Source of the DNA: Pseudoxanthomonas sp. PXM01
Lineage (GTDB): Bacteria > Pseudomonadota > Gammaproteobacteria > Xanthomonadales > Xanthomonadaceae
Assembly (NCBI RefSeq): GCF_014851815.1
Contig: NZ_JACVAJ010000001.1
Location: 620,001 to 684,000 of the forward strand
Direction: 5' to 3'
DNA length: 64,000 nt
The position numbers were made by a program, and so were the translations under genes. The notes beneath the pieces are model-generated. The model was not told the origin of the DNA and searched no databases. It saw only the letters and a program-made list of their open reading frames with translations. Of this stretch, positions 18,090-27,735 are shown one piece after another (position 1 is the stretch's first letter; each line of letters starts with the position of its first letter).

Positions 18090-18707
18090 ATGAGCAGACT
18101 CATCGCGGCCGTCATGGTCAGCCTCGACGGTGTCATGCAGGCCCCGGGCGGTCCGGACGAGGACACCAGCGGCGGCTTCGCCCACGGCGGCTGGGTGTGG
18201 CCGTACGCGGGTGAAGACGAGGCGATGGACGGCCTGTTCGCGCAGCCGTTCGCGCTGCTGCTGGGACGGCGCACCTACGACATCTTCGCCGGCTACTGGC
18301 CGCAGGTACCGAGCGACGCCCCGCATGGCGGCATCGCCGATGCCTTCAACGGCGCCACCAAGTACGTGGCCACCCACCATCCCGACACGCTCGCCTGGCG
18401 GCACAGCCATGCGCTCGGTGCGGACGTCGTTTCGGCGGTGCGCGCACTCAAGCATCGCGATGGGCCGGACCTGGTGACCCAGGGCAGCAGCGACGTGCTG
18501 CACCAGCTGCTGGCCAGCGATGTCGTCGACGAGCTGCGCCTGCTGACGTATCCGGTCCTGCTGGGGCGCGGCAAGCGCCTGTTCGACGACCGCACGCAGG
18601 CCGCGTCGTTCCGGCTGGCCGCCTCGCGTACCACGAAGACCGGCGTGATCGTCAGCCGCTATCTGCGCGACGGCGACGTGCGCACGGGTTCGTTCGTCGA
18701 CGACTGA
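18090..18707 (+). CDS. Dihydrofolate reductase-like / RibD C-terminal family protein
   Basis: 205 residues. Signature segments of the RibD_C family: SRLIAAVMVSLDGVMQAPGG, LLLGRRTYDIFAGYWP, KYVATHH, DLVTQGSSDVLHQLL and YPVLLGRGKRLF. The fold binds NADPH; natural substrates of this stand-alone subgroup are unknown. AGGAAG lies 7 bases upstream of the ATG. It is a single gene. Confidence 0.92.
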   Translation: MSRLIAAVMVSLDGVMQAPGGPDEDTSGGFAHGGWVWPYAGEDEAMDGLFAQPFALLLGRRTYDIFAGYWPQVPSDAPHGGIADAFNGATKYVATHHPDTLAWRHSHALGADVVSAVRALKHRDGPDLVTQGSSDVLHQLLASDVVDELRLLTYPVLLGRGKRLFDDRTQAASFRLAASRTTKTGVIVSRYLRDGDVRTGSFVDD

Positions 18708-18790
18708 TCGACGCAGCTTTCACCCGACGTTCCCATCGGGGCGGGATGATCGCCCCACCTTCTGTCCCTCATCCGATCCCGGAGACCACC

Positions 18791-19270
18791 ATGACCCCGA
18801 AGAACACGATCTGCCTCTGGTACAACAACGACGCCGAGGAAGCGGCGAACTTCTACGCGAAGACCTTCGCCGACAGCGAGGTGAAGGCCGTACACCGCGC
18901 GCCGGGCGACTACCCGTCCGGCAAGGAAGGCGACGTGCTGACGGTGGAGTTCACCGTCTTCGGCATTCCGTGCATTGGCCTGAACGGCGGCGGTGCGTTC
19001 ACGCACAGCGAGGCGTTCTCGTTCCAGATCGCCACCGACGACCAGGAAGAAACCGACCGCCTGTGGAACGCCATCGTCGGCAACGGCGGCCGCGAGAGCG
19101 CCTGCGGCTGGTGCAAGGACAAGTGGGGCCTGAACTGGCAGATCACCCCGCGCGTGCTGACCGACGCCATGGCGAACCCGGATCGCGCCGTCGCCAAGCG
19201 CGCGTTCGCCGCCATGATGACGATGCAGAAGATCGACGTCGCGAAGATCGAAGCCGCCGTGCGCGGCTGA
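18791..19270 (+). CDS. PhnB-like VOC family protein
   Basis: 159 residues. The 3-demethylubiquinone-9 3-methyltransferase-like/PhnB pattern is clear: ICLWYNNDAEEAANFYAKTF at the N-terminus, VEFTVFGIPCIGLNGG, and the terminal GWCKDKWGLNWQITPR. This is a vicinal-oxygen-chelate fold without obvious metal triad. Despite the old family name it is not a methyltransferase. ATG 18791 follows GGAGACC. Function unknown. Confidence 0.9.
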   Translation: MTPKNTICLWYNNDAEEAANFYAKTFADSEVKAVHRAPGDYPSGKEGDVLTVEFTVFGIPCIGLNGGGAFTHSEAFSFQIATDDQEETDRLWNAIVGNGGRESACGWCKDKWGLNWQITPRVLTDAMANPDRAVAKRAFAAMMTMQKIDVAKIEAAVRG

Positions 19271-19279
19271 CAGGCACGG

Positions 19280-20410
19280 TCAGCGCTGCACCGACGGCAG
19301 CGCGGCTTCCGTTCCGGCGTCGGCGCCCGCCTGCGCCCGGCAGGCCGCGCGGTACGCGCTGGGCGTGCAGTCCATCGCCGCCTTGAACGCGCGGTTGAAC
19401 GGACCCAGCGACGCGAAGCCCGCATCGCCGCTGATGTCGAGGATGCTGTCGGCCGCCTCCGGCTCCGCCAGCCGGCGGCAGGCGTAGGCGATGCGGTACC
19501 GGTTGACCAGCTGGTTGAAGTTCTTCTCGCCCAGCGCCTGCGTGATGAGCCGGCTCAATCGATGCTCCGGCACGCGCAACCGCCCGGCCAGGTCCAGCAC
19601 CTTGAGTTCCGGTTCGCGGTAGACCTGCAGCACCTCCAGCTGGTGCTGCAGGGCGGCCGCCAGTCGCGCGTCCTCCGCCGTCAATGGACCCTGCGTGCGC
19701 GGTGCCGGCGCCGCGTCCTCCTGCGCTCCCGACGCTGCCGGCGGCGGGATCCGTGTCGCCAACGGAGCACGCCGGCGGTAGTGCAGCGCGACGTGGGTGA
19801 ACAGTACGATCGCCAGGACGCACAGCGCGATCGCACCGGATCGCATAGCCGCGACGGCGGGCCACGCCTTGCCCAGCGCGCCGATCAGCGTCGCCGACAG
19901 CACGCAGCCGGCGAATACCGCCATGAACCCCAGACGCAGCCGGCGCTCGGCACGCGGCAACCGCGGCGACCAGCCGCGCAAGGCTTCCACGAAGGTCAGC
20001 ACCAGCAGGCTGGAACTGGCCAGCGTCAGCAGACTGTCCAGCGCCGAGGCCCATGGCGACATCTCACCCTGTTCGCCAAGGCTGGCGACGCGATACCCCG
20101 CGATCAGCAGGGCGACACCGGCGGCTACGCCCACCTGCACACGGCCCACGCCACCCTCGCCGCGGAACAGCGCCCGCGACACCAGCCAGAATCCGTTGCA
20201 GGTCGCGCTGCCGCCGATGGCGACCGCCCACAGCATCCAGGTGGGTGCGCCGTGCATCCAGGGCGACATCAGCGACAGCGCCATCGAGCCGCTGACGACC
20301 GCGAACAGCACCTCGGCGTCGCGCCGGGAGCGCTGCGCCAGCAGGACCAGCAAGGACATCGTCGCCACTGCGACCGCGACTCCCGTCGCCACTGCCTGCC
20401 ACCGGTGCAT
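19280..20410 (-). CDS. Membrane-anchored AraC-family regulator
   Basis: 376 residues. The N-terminal half has about seven hydrophobic segments (from VATGVAVAVATMSLLVLLA to ALCVLAIVLFTHVAL). After a charged, proline-rich linker (about 220-265) comes an AraC DNA-binding domain with LDLAGRLRVPEHRLSRLI and GDAGFASLGPFNRAFK. This membrane-sensor plus AraC layout lets a signal at the membrane act directly on transcription. Start 20410 is chosen for GGGAGG 8 bases upstream; the frame is open to 20473. Target unknown; the divergent DUF2306 gene is the obvious candidate. Confidence 0.88.
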   Translation of the reverse strand: MHRWQAVATGVAVAVATMSLLVLLAQRSRRDAEVLFAVVSGSMALSLMSPWMHGAPTWMLWAVAIGGSATCNGFWLVSRALFRGEGGVGRVQVGVAAGVALLIAGYRVASLGEQGEMSPWASALDSLLTLASSSLLVLTFVEALRGWSPRLPRAERRLRLGFMAVFAGCVLSATLIGALGKAWPAVAAMRSGAIALCVLAIVLFTHVALHYRRRAPLATRIPPPAASGAQEDAAPAPRTQGPLTAEDARLAAALQHQLEVLQVYREPELKVLDLAGRLRVPEHRLSRLITQALGEKNFNQLVNRYRIAYACRRLAEPEAADSILDISGDAGFASLGPFNRAFKAAMDCTPSAYRAACRAQAGADAGTEAALPSVQR

Positions 20411-20601
20411 CGCGTCGCCCTCCCGTGTTCCTGCGACAGCGTCGACGACCGGCCTGTCATCGGCAAGCGCCATCGGTCATGCCCTACCCGGGCGTGAACG
20501 ACGATTTTCCATCGCCGATCCGGCTGGCCGAATCGCAAATCGGCGGGACGCGCGTTCTGGCGGTCGCCATGGTGCGGGCTTTCCCTCCCAGGAGACATCA
20601 C

Positions 20602-21405
20602 GTGAATGCTTCGCTTCGCCTGCCCTCGCCGCCGCGCCTGCTGTCTGCAGGTGCCACGTTCTGGTTCGTCACCGCCACGCTCGGACAACTGGCGTTCGTC
20701 GTCTTCATCGCCGCGTTCTTCGGCGGTGCGCTGGCCACGGGCGACCTCGCCGGACTCAACGCGAAGCCGCACGTCACCGGCTACGTGCCTGGCGATATCG
20801 TCGGCAACACCCAGTTCCTCGGCCATGCGGTGCTGGCCGGGTTGGTGACCTTTGCCGGCCTCTGGCAACTGGTGCCCGCGCTGCGCCGTCGCTGGCCCGC
20901 CGTGCACCGCTGGAACGGGCGTCTCTTCCTTGGCGTCGCGCTGGTGGTGACGCTCACCGGGTTCTGGCTGGTCTGGGTGCGCGGTTCACGCCTGGGCACC
21001 GGGAGCGACCTGTCGATCAGCCTCAACGGCCTGCTGATCCTCTGCTTCGCCGTGCTGGCCTGGCGCAGCGCCCTGCGCCGCGATGTCGCCACCCACCGCC
21101 GCCACGCCCTGCGCGCCTGGCTGCTGGTCAATGGCGTGTGGTTCCTGCGCATCGGCATCATGCTGGCCGGGCTGGTACTGACCCCGCTGGGGATCAAGAT
21201 CGACTACCAGGGCGCGACCTTCATCCTGGTCAGCGTCGGCAGCTGGGTGGTGCCGCTCGCCGTGCTGGAACTGTATTTCCGTGCCGAGCGCTCACCCCAT
21301 GCGTGGGTGAAGACCGCCATGGGCACCGCGCTGGGCCTGCTCGCCTTCGCCACCCTGGCTGGCAGCCTGGCCGCCGCGGCATTCATGTGGTGGCCGGTGC
21401 TGTAA
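20602..21405 (+). CDS. DUF2306 family membrane protein
   Basis: 267 residues from a GTG start with AGGAG 8 bases upstream. About seven transmembrane helices, starting with FWFVTATLGQLAFVVFIAAFF. Conserved-type histidines in FLGHAVLAG, AVHRWNGRLF and THRRHALRAW suggest a heme- or redox-linked membrane protein, in keeping with DUF2306, whose role is unproven. Divergent from the membrane AraC regulator. Confidence 0.82.
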   Translation: MNASLRLPSPPRLLSAGATFWFVTATLGQLAFVVFIAAFFGGALATGDLAGLNAKPHVTGYVPGDIVGNTQFLGHAVLAGLVTFAGLWQLVPALRRRWPAVHRWNGRLFLGVALVVTLTGFWLVWVRGSRLGTGSDLSISLNGLLILCFAVLAWRSALRRDVATHRRHALRAWLLVNGVWFLRIGIMLAGLVLTPLGIKIDYQGATFILVSVGSWVVPLAVLELYFRAERSPHAWVKTAMGTALGLLAFATLAGSLAAAAFMWWPVL

Positions 21406-21562
21406 CGGGGGCAAGCTCAGCGGGGTGGCTTTGCCGCCGCAGGATCGCTGTCGGCACGTTGGGCGCGTTGTCAGCCCTCAATCCTCGGCGAACGCCGCCG
21501 TTATCGAGGTTACTGATAGCATGGCGCGCCACCGGTGGGGGGACCGATGCCCGGAATTCCGC

Positions 21563-24460
21563 ATGTTCCTTGATGTGCGGCGCGCCAGCGCCCTGCTCGT
21601 CGCCGCGCTGTGCGCGCTCCTGCTGTTTCCCGTCCAGGCGCTGGAAGCGCGGCGGGCGATCGGCCAGTTCACCCATGTCTGGTACGAGAACGAGCTGCCG
21701 CAGGGCACGGTGCTGTCCATCGCGCAGCAGGCCGATGGCGCGATCTGGCTGGCCACCTACGGCGGGCTGGCACGACACAGCGGCGACGGCTTCGAGACCA
21801 TCGACCCGCGCGTCGCGCCGGCGCTGAAGAGCTCGGCCATCACCGCCGTCAGCGCGGACCGCAAGGGCGGCCTGTGGGTCGGCACCCTCAACGGCGGCCT
21901 GTACCGCCGGCAGGGCCGCACGCTGGAGCCGGTACCGATGCCCGACGGCATCGACAGCGTGTTCGGCATCGTCGACGACACGGAGGGCGGCCTGTGGCTG
22001 ACCACCAACGCCGGCGTGGCGCGGATGGCGAATGGAGCCCCGCGACTGCTGGGCGATGCCGACGGCTTCCCGCCGCGTGGCTTCTACCGGGCCATCGTCG
22101 CCGATCGCGCGGGCGGCATCTGGATCGCGGCGGACGGCGTCGGCGTCGTCCACTGGCACGACGGCCACGCGCGGCTCTACGACGAACGCGACGGTCTGCC
22201 CAGCAACGCGGTGTACAGCCTCACCGTCGATGCGTCCGGCGCGGCCTGGGTCGGCACGCAGGCAGGACCCGCGTTCTTCCGCGATGGTCGTTTCCACCGC
22301 GATCCGCGCGCCGCGGCGATCGACGGGAAGCGCATCTACAGCCTGTACGGCGACCGCGACGGCAACGTCTGGTTCGCACCGCTGGACGTGGGCCTGTGCC
22401 GCCTGACCACCGACACCTTCAGCTGCGACAACACCCTCGCCGGCCTGCAGGGCGAGACGGTGCGGTCGATGTTCGAAGACCGCGAAGGCAACCTGTGGAT
22501 CGGCACCACCTCCAGCGGCCTGCACCGGCTCAGCCCGTCCAAGCTGGTCACGGTGACCGGGCAGATGGTCTCCAACGCGGTGCGCGCGGTGCACCAGGTG
22601 CCCGGTGGGCCGCTCTGGGTCGGCACCGACGGCGCCGGCTTGTCCCGTTACCAGGGGTCGGCCCTGCAGCCGGCGACCGACTACAACCGCCAGCTGCCCA
22701 GCCAGCTGGTGCGCGCCATCCTCTCCGACGCGCAGGGCCAGCTGTGGGTGGCCGGCACCGAAGGCGTCACCCGCTTCGACGCGCGCGGCCACGCCCGCAA
22801 TTTCGGCCTGGCCGACGGCCTGCCGGGCACCATCGTGTTCGCCTTCGCCCCCGCTCGCCAGGGCGGCATGTGGACCGGCACGCTGCAGGGCGTGGCGCGC
22901 ATCGACGGCAGCAAGGTCGACGTGGTGGAAGGCACCCGCGGCGACGACACCCGTGCCCTGTACGAAGATCCCGATGGCCGGCTGTGGATCGGCCTGCGCA
23001 GCGGCCTGCGTTGCCTGACCCGCGGCACCGTGGACACCTGCGGGACCGATGGCCTGCCCGGCACCAGCGTGTTCGCCTTCCGCCAGGCCGCCGACGGCAG
23101 CGTGTGGCTGGGCACCAGCGTGGGCATCATGCGCATCCGCGACGGCAAGGTCACCCGCTACCTGGAGCGCGCCGGCTTCCATGGCGATGCGGTGTTCGCC
23201 CTGCTCGACGACGGAAGCGGCAACCTCTGGTTCAGTTCGAACCGCGGCATCGGCCGGTTGGCCAAGGCCGGTTTCGCCGCGCTCGACCGTGGCGAGGTGC
23301 AGCAGCTCGCCCCGCACTGGTACGGCATCAGCGACGGCATGCTCAATGCGCAGGGCAACGGCGCGTCACAGACACCGGCGGACCGCAGCGAGGACGGCCG
23401 GCTCTGGTTCGGCACCGCCAAGGGCGTGGTGATCGTCGATCCGGACCGCATGCAGGGCAATCCGCAACCGCCACCGGTCTCGATCGAGCGCCTGCTGGTG
23501 GATGGCGTGGACCTGGATCCGCAACGCGCCGGCCGGCTCGGTCCAGGCGTGGAACGGCTGGAACTGCACTTCGCCGCGATGAGCTACGTGGCGCCCTCGG
23601 CCGTGCGCTACCGCTACCGGCTGGAAGGCTTCGACCGCGCCTGGAGCGAACCCGGCGCCGGCCGCGCCGCCTACTACACCAACCTGCCGCCCGGCGATTA
23701 CGTGTTCCGGGTGATGGCCAGCAACAACGACGGCGTGTGGAACGAGGCCGGTGCGCAGTTGCGCTTCACCCTGCTGCCGCAGTGGCACCAGACCTGGTGG
23801 CTGCGCACGCTGGTGGCGCTGCTCGCTCTGGGCCTGCTCGGCGCACTCGTGCGGCGGCGCCTGCGCTCGGCGCGCGAGCGCGAACGTGCGCTGACCCACG
23901 AAGTGGCGGTGCGCACCGACGCCCTGCGCGAAGCCAATGCCCGGCTCGAACTGCTGGCCGCCAGCGATGCGCTCACCGGCATCGCCAACCGCCGCGAGTT
24001 CACCCGCCGCCTGCAGCTGGCCTGGGACGACCATGCCGAACGCGATGCGCCGCTGGCCGTGCTGCTGATCGACGTGGACGAGTTCAAGGCCTACAACGAC
24101 AGCTACGGCCACCTCGGCGGCGATACCGCCTTGGCCACCCTCGCCACGCATCTGGCCGACAGCCTGCGCAGTGGCGACGACCTAGCCGCACGCTACGGCG
24201 GCGAAGAGTTCGCCGTGCTGCTGCCGGATTGCGACGCGGACTGTGCGCTCGCACTCGCGCGCCAGCTGGTGGCCGACGTGCAAGGCCTCGCCCTGCCCCA
24301 CCGCGCCTCCAGCGTCGCCGATGTCGTCACCATCAGCATCGGCGCCGCCAGCCAGCGTCCGGCGCAGGGCGGCACACCGGATGCACTGCTGCACGTCGCC
24401 GATGCCGCGCTGTACTGCGCGAAGGCAGACGGCAGGAACCGGGCGTTGCCGGCGAAGTGA
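21563..24460 (+). CDS. Propeller-sensor diguanylate cyclase
   Basis: 965 residues. A signal peptide (ending about FPVQALEA) is followed by two seven-bladed two-component-regulator propellers (about 25-640, blades marked by G-LWVGT/WIGT repeats), a Y_Y_Y domain (about 650-740, with YRYRLEGFDRAW), one transmembrane helix (about 750-775), a short coiled coil and a GGDEF domain. The active site reads GGEEF, so cyclic di-GMP synthesis is expected. The inhibitory RxxD motif is shifted (RSGDD rather than RxxD five residues ahead), so product inhibition may be absent. The periplasmic ligand is unknown. ATG 21563 gives a proper signal peptide; 21521 is an alternative. Confidence 0.92.
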   Translation: MFLDVRRASALLVAALCALLLFPVQALEARRAIGQFTHVWYENELPQGTVLSIAQQADGAIWLATYGGLARHSGDGFETIDPRVAPALKSSAITAVSADRKGGLWVGTLNGGLYRRQGRTLEPVPMPDGIDSVFGIVDDTEGGLWLTTNAGVARMANGAPRLLGDADGFPPRGFYRAIVADRAGGIWIAADGVGVVHWHDGHARLYDERDGLPSNAVYSLTVDASGAAWVGTQAGPAFFRDGRFHRDPRAAAIDGKRIYSLYGDRDGNVWFAPLDVGLCRLTTDTFSCDNTLAGLQGETVRSMFEDREGNLWIGTTSSGLHRLSPSKLVTVTGQMVSNAVRAVHQVPGGPLWVGTDGAGLSRYQGSALQPATDYNRQLPSQLVRAILSDAQGQLWVAGTEGVTRFDARGHARNFGLADGLPGTIVFAFAPARQGGMWTGTLQGVARIDGSKVDVVEGTRGDDTRALYEDPDGRLWIGLRSGLRCLTRGTVDTCGTDGLPGTSVFAFRQAADGSVWLGTSVGIMRIRDGKVTRYLERAGFHGDAVFALLDDGSGNLWFSSNRGIGRLAKAGFAALDRGEVQQLAPHWYGISDGMLNAQGNGASQTPADRSEDGRLWFGTAKGVVIVDPDRMQGNPQPPPVSIERLLVDGVDLDPQRAGRLGPGVERLELHFAAMSYVAPSAVRYRYRLEGFDRAWSEPGAGRAAYYTNLPPGDYVFRVMASNNDGVWNEAGAQLRFTLLPQWHQTWWLRTLVALLALGLLGALVRRRLRSARERERALTHEVAVRTDALREANARLELLAASDALTGIANRREFTRRLQLAWDDHAERDAPLAVLLIDVDEFKAYNDSYGHLGGDTALATLATHLADSLRSGDDLAARYGGEEFAVLLPDCDADCALALARQLVADVQGLALPHRASSVADVVTISIGAASQRPAQGGTPDALLHVADAALYCAKADGRNRALPAK

Positions 24461-24479
24461 TCGGCTCACGCGGATCGCC

Positions 24480-24546
24480 GTAGGGCGGGCCTTGGCCCGC
24501 CATCACGCATCACACACCAAATGCGGTGGGCCAAAGCCCACCCTAC
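24480..24546. repeat. REP doublet (BIME)
   Basis: Two GTAG-type REP palindromes face each other: GTAGGGCGGGCCTTGGCCCG at 24480 and its inverted relative GGTGGGCCAAAGCCCACC at 24525. They sit between convergent genes and end within 9 bases of the next stop codon. Confidence 0.9.
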
Positions 24547-24554
24547 GGCAGGCG

Positions 24555-25082
24555 TCAGAGTCCGAGGTGTGCGACCAACGCGTTCCGCACGCGCTCGGCA
24601 TAGGCCTCGGAGCCGAAGCGCCCCGCATCGAACACGCCGCCCGCACCCGCGATCGCGGCCAGTCCGGAGACCGTCGGTTTCGGCACGATCACCACCTGCC
24701 ACGGTGCGTCGTCGTGGTCGGCGTCCTCGCTCCGGCGTACTTCAACGGTGGCCACGTTGGCGGTGGTCAGGCGGGTCGTGGTGTGGCGGCCCCATTCGCG
24801 CCGCTGCACGCGGATCTCGTCGCGTGGATACGTCCACACATCCCCCCAGCCCGACAGGCCGGCGCGCATGAACTGCACGCCGACATAGCCCGCGCCGCCG
24901 ATGATGATGGCGAAGAACGGCGTCAGCAGGTTGAGCGGCCACAGCGCACGCCCGAGTTCCCACAACGGCATCGCGACGGCGAACGCACCGGCGACGACAC
25001 AGCCCACGCGGATCGGCCACGGGAACTCGCGCCGCACCAGCGGCAGGTCGGCTTCGAAGACATCGGCATCGTCGGCGGGCAT
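24555..25082 (-). CDS. Hypothetical two-helix membrane protein
   Basis: 175 residues. Two hydrophobic segments (GCVVAGAFAVAMPLW and PLNLLTPFFAIIIGGAGYVG) sit near the N-terminus. The rest is a soluble beta-rich domain (DEIRVQRREWGRHTTTRLT, PWQVVIVPKP) resembling a PH-like or DUF2244-type module. Start 25082 (MPADDADVFEADL) is preferred to 25166, which would add a basic, unconserved-looking leader. Function unknown. Confidence 0.6.
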   Translation of the reverse strand: MPADDADVFEADLPLVRREFPWPIRVGCVVAGAFAVAMPLWELGRALWPLNLLTPFFAIIIGGAGYVGVQFMRAGLSGWGDVWTYPRDEIRVQRREWGRHTTTRLTTANVATVEVRRSEDADHDDAPWQVVIVPKPTVSGLAAIAGAGGVFDAGRFGSEAYAERVRNALVAHLGL

Positions 25083-25159
25083 GCCGCATCGTAGCCGGAA
25101 CCGGCGCACGCAGGCCGCGTAACGATTTCGCAACGTTCGCGCCCATGACCTCTGCGCCA

Positions 25160-25186
25160 TGGACACCGCGTATCGCTCTGTATACT
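25160..25186 (+). promoter_or_regulatory. Candidate sigma-70 promoter of the SPFH operon
   Basis: TGGACA at 25160 and TATACT at 25181 with a 15-base spacer, about 50 bases before the SPFH start. The spacer is short, so this is only a candidate; the -10 element stands out in the GC-rich background. Confidence 0.35.
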
Positions 25187-25238
25187 CGGACCGGCATGGC
25201 GGGTGCCCCTTCCCGCCTTCGAATCACGGAGCGATGTC

Positions 25239-26387
25239 ATGGGTCTTGTACAGGCGGTGGTGGGTGCGGTCGGTGGCGTGCTGGGCGACCAGTGGAAGGA
25301 TTTCTACACGGTGCCGGCAGGCCTGCCGTCGACGGCGGCGCTGTTTGCCGCGGTGCCCCAGGGCACCAACGCCGGGCGCGGGTCCAACACCAGCGGTTCG
25401 TCCAACATCATCACCAACGGCTCGAAGATCGTCGTGCCCGAAGGCTACGGCCTGCTGCTGATGCAGGACGGCGCCATCACCGCGTTCGTCGCCGAGCCGG
25501 GCGGCTACGAGTGGCGCTCGGACGACATCAACTCCAAGTCGATCTTCGCCGGCGACGGCATCGTGTCGACCTTCATCACCCAGAGCTGGGAGCGCTTCAA
25601 GTTCGGCGGCCAGCCGGGCTCGCAGCAGGCGGCGTTCTTCGTCTCGCTGAAGGAACTGCCGGACAACCGCTTCGGCACGCAGTCCGAGATCTACTGGGAC
25701 GACGGTTTCCTCAACACCCAGGTCGGGGCGGTCACGCGCGGCTCGTACACGCTGAAGATCGTCGACCCCATCCTGTTCGTGAAGAACTTCGTGCCGGCGG
25801 CTTACCTGCAGTCGGGCAAGGTGTTCGACTTCACCGACCTCGACAATGCCGCCGCCACCCAGCTGTTCAACGAAGTGGTCGGCTCGCTGGCGCCCGCCTT
25901 CAGCCTGTACACGAACGATCCGTCCAAGGGCAACCGCATCACCAAGCTGCAGCAGGATTCGCTGGGCTTCGCGCAGAGCCTGTCGGCCGCCGTCGAACAG
26001 GGCTACCAGTGGAGTTCCGACCGCGGCCTGGCCATCGTCAAGACCGCCATCGTCTCCATCGAGTACGACGCCAACACGCGTGAACTGCTGAAGACCGTGC
26101 AGCGCGCCGATGCGCTGTCCGGCGCGCGCGGCAATTCCAACCTGCAGGCCAGCGTCGCCCAGGGCATCCAGTCCGCCGGCGAGAACGGCGGCGCGGCGGG
26201 CCTGATGGGCGTGGGCATGGCCACCGGCATGATGGGCCTGGGCAACCTGCAGCAGCCGGCTGCGCCCGCAGCACCGGCCGCCGAGGATCCGGTCGCGAAG
26301 CTGAAGAAGGCCAAGGAAATGCTCGACCTGGGCCTGATCACGCAGTCCGACTACGACGCGCTGAAGGCGAAGGCCCTGGGCCTGTAA
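25239..26387 (+). CDS. SPFH-domain, virion-core-protein-like (YdjI type)
   Basis: 382 residues. The N-terminus (MGLVQAVVGAVGGVLGDQWKDFY) and the following strand-rich SPFH domain (about 40-290, with IVVPEGYGLLLMQDG and GGYEWRSDD) match the prokaryotic 'virion core protein'/YdjI branch of SPFH proteins. A glycine/alanine linker (about 295-345) leads to a C-terminal SHOCT-like motif (KLKKAKEMLDLGLITQSDYDALK). Starts after GGAG at 25228. It is the first gene of an operon with a zinc-ribbon protein and a small membrane protein, recalling the ydjG/ydjI part of the Bacillus pspA-ydjGHI unit, so a membrane-stress role is inferred. Confidence 0.85.
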   Translation: MGLVQAVVGAVGGVLGDQWKDFYTVPAGLPSTAALFAAVPQGTNAGRGSNTSGSSNIITNGSKIVVPEGYGLLLMQDGAITAFVAEPGGYEWRSDDINSKSIFAGDGIVSTFITQSWERFKFGGQPGSQQAAFFVSLKELPDNRFGTQSEIYWDDGFLNTQVGAVTRGSYTLKIVDPILFVKNFVPAAYLQSGKVFDFTDLDNAAATQLFNEVVGSLAPAFSLYTNDPSKGNRITKLQQDSLGFAQSLSAAVEQGYQWSSDRGLAIVKTAIVSIEYDANTRELLKTVQRADALSGARGNSNLQASVAQGIQSAGENGGAAGLMGVGMATGMMGLGNLQQPAAPAAPAAEDPVAKLKKAKEMLDLGLITQSDYDALKAKALGL

Positions 26388-26399
26388 GCGGACGCACGC

Positions 26400-27725
26400 A
26401 TGTCCACCCCGCACCGTCCGGCGCCTCCGCCGCTGCCGCCGGTGCCTCCTGCGCTGGGCCCCGGCTCGCCGCAGGAGGTGCCACCGTTGCCCGGGAGTTT
26501 CCCGGTCGATCCCGCCACCCTGCCCGATGCGATCCGTGAAGAACTCGAGGCGCCCGATCCGGTCGCCATCGATACCGCCGCGGCCGAGCTGAAGGACGGG
26601 CAGAACCGCTGCCCGAAGTGCGGCGCCACCGACATCCGCCACAAGCTGGGCAGCGACGTGCTGGTCTGCCTGTACTGCCGCAACGAGTGGGTCGGCGAGC
26701 GCGTCGAGGAAGCGTTCGGCTTCGGCGAAGGCATCGCCGAGCTGCGCGGCACCGTCATCGCCTCCGGCGCGCGCGACATCCAGGCCGACGCCGCCGTCCT
26801 GATGACCTTCAAGTGCACCGGCTGCGGCGCCGAGGTCACGGTGAACACGCAGAGCGCCATGACCGCGCGCTGCCACTGGTGCCGCCACGTGTTCGGCGTC
26901 AACGAGCAGATTCCCAACGGCGCCGTGCCCGACGCGGTGCTGCCGTTCCACATCAGGAAGGACGACGCGGTCGCGCGCATCCGCCAGTTCGTCGACAAGC
27001 GCAAGCTGTTCGCGCTGAAGGCGTTCAAGGAGCAGTTCTCGCCGGAGAACGTCGTCGGCGTGTACCTGCCTTACATGATCGTCGACGGCAACGCGAGCGC
27101 GGCGGTGGCCGGCAAGGGCGAGATCCAGACGCGCAAGTACACGCGCGGCACCGACAAGAACAAGAAGACCTACTACGACGCCGACATCTACCGGGTGGAA
27201 CGCGCGGTCGACTTCACCGTCGACGACCTGCCGCTGGAATCCTCGCGCGAGCGCGGCAACCTCGACACCAAGGTCAACACGCAGAACATCATCAACACCA
27301 TCCTGCCGTTCGACACCAAGAACGCGGTGAAGTGGAACGCCTCCTACCTGTCCGGCTTCACCTCTGAGAAGCGCGACACCGACGTGGAGCAGCTGCGTCC
27401 GCGGCTGGAGGACCAGCTGCTGTCGATCGCGCGCGCGCAGGTGGAAAGCTCGGTCGGCCGTTACGACCGCGGCGTGCGCTGGGAACAGGAACAGCTCGAC
27501 GTGCATGGCACGCGCTGGGTGTCGATGTACCTGCCGGTATGGCTGTACTCGTACCACCAGCCCGGCAGCAACGGCGGCATGCTGCACTACATCGCGGTCA
27601 ACGGCCGCACCGGCGAAACGATGGGCAGCGTGCCCGTGCAGCAGTGGAAGCTGCTGCTGACCGCGCTGACCGTGGGCACCTTCCTGGAGGGCATCGCCCT
27701 CTGGATCATCTGGGCCGGATCATGA
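26400..27725 (+). CDS. TFIIB-type zinc-ribbon membrane protein (YdjG-like)
   Basis: 441 residues. A proline-rich N-terminus (about 1-60) is followed by two zinc ribbons: CPKC...CLYC (about 76-99) and CTGC...CHWC (about 140-162). A beta-rich middle (about 180-410) includes LPFDTKNAVKWNASYLSGF. A single C-terminal transmembrane segment (LLLTALTVGTFLEGIALWIIW) anchors it. The start is 12 bases after the SPFH stop. The pairing with an SPFH protein matches known membrane-stress loci; its specific job is inference. Confidence 0.82.
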   Translation: MSTPHRPAPPPLPPVPPALGPGSPQEVPPLPGSFPVDPATLPDAIREELEAPDPVAIDTAAAELKDGQNRCPKCGATDIRHKLGSDVLVCLYCRNEWVGERVEEAFGFGEGIAELRGTVIASGARDIQADAAVLMTFKCTGCGAEVTVNTQSAMTARCHWCRHVFGVNEQIPNGAVPDAVLPFHIRKDDAVARIRQFVDKRKLFALKAFKEQFSPENVVGVYLPYMIVDGNASAAVAGKGEIQTRKYTRGTDKNKKTYYDADIYRVERAVDFTVDDLPLESSRERGNLDTKVNTQNIINTILPFDTKNAVKWNASYLSGFTSEKRDTDVEQLRPRLEDQLLSIARAQVESSVGRYDRGVRWEQEQLDVHGTRWVSMYLPVWLYSYHQPGSNGGMLHYIAVNGRTGETMGSVPVQQWKLLLTALTVGTFLEGIALWIIWAGS

Positions 27726-27735
27726 GCAACGACAC

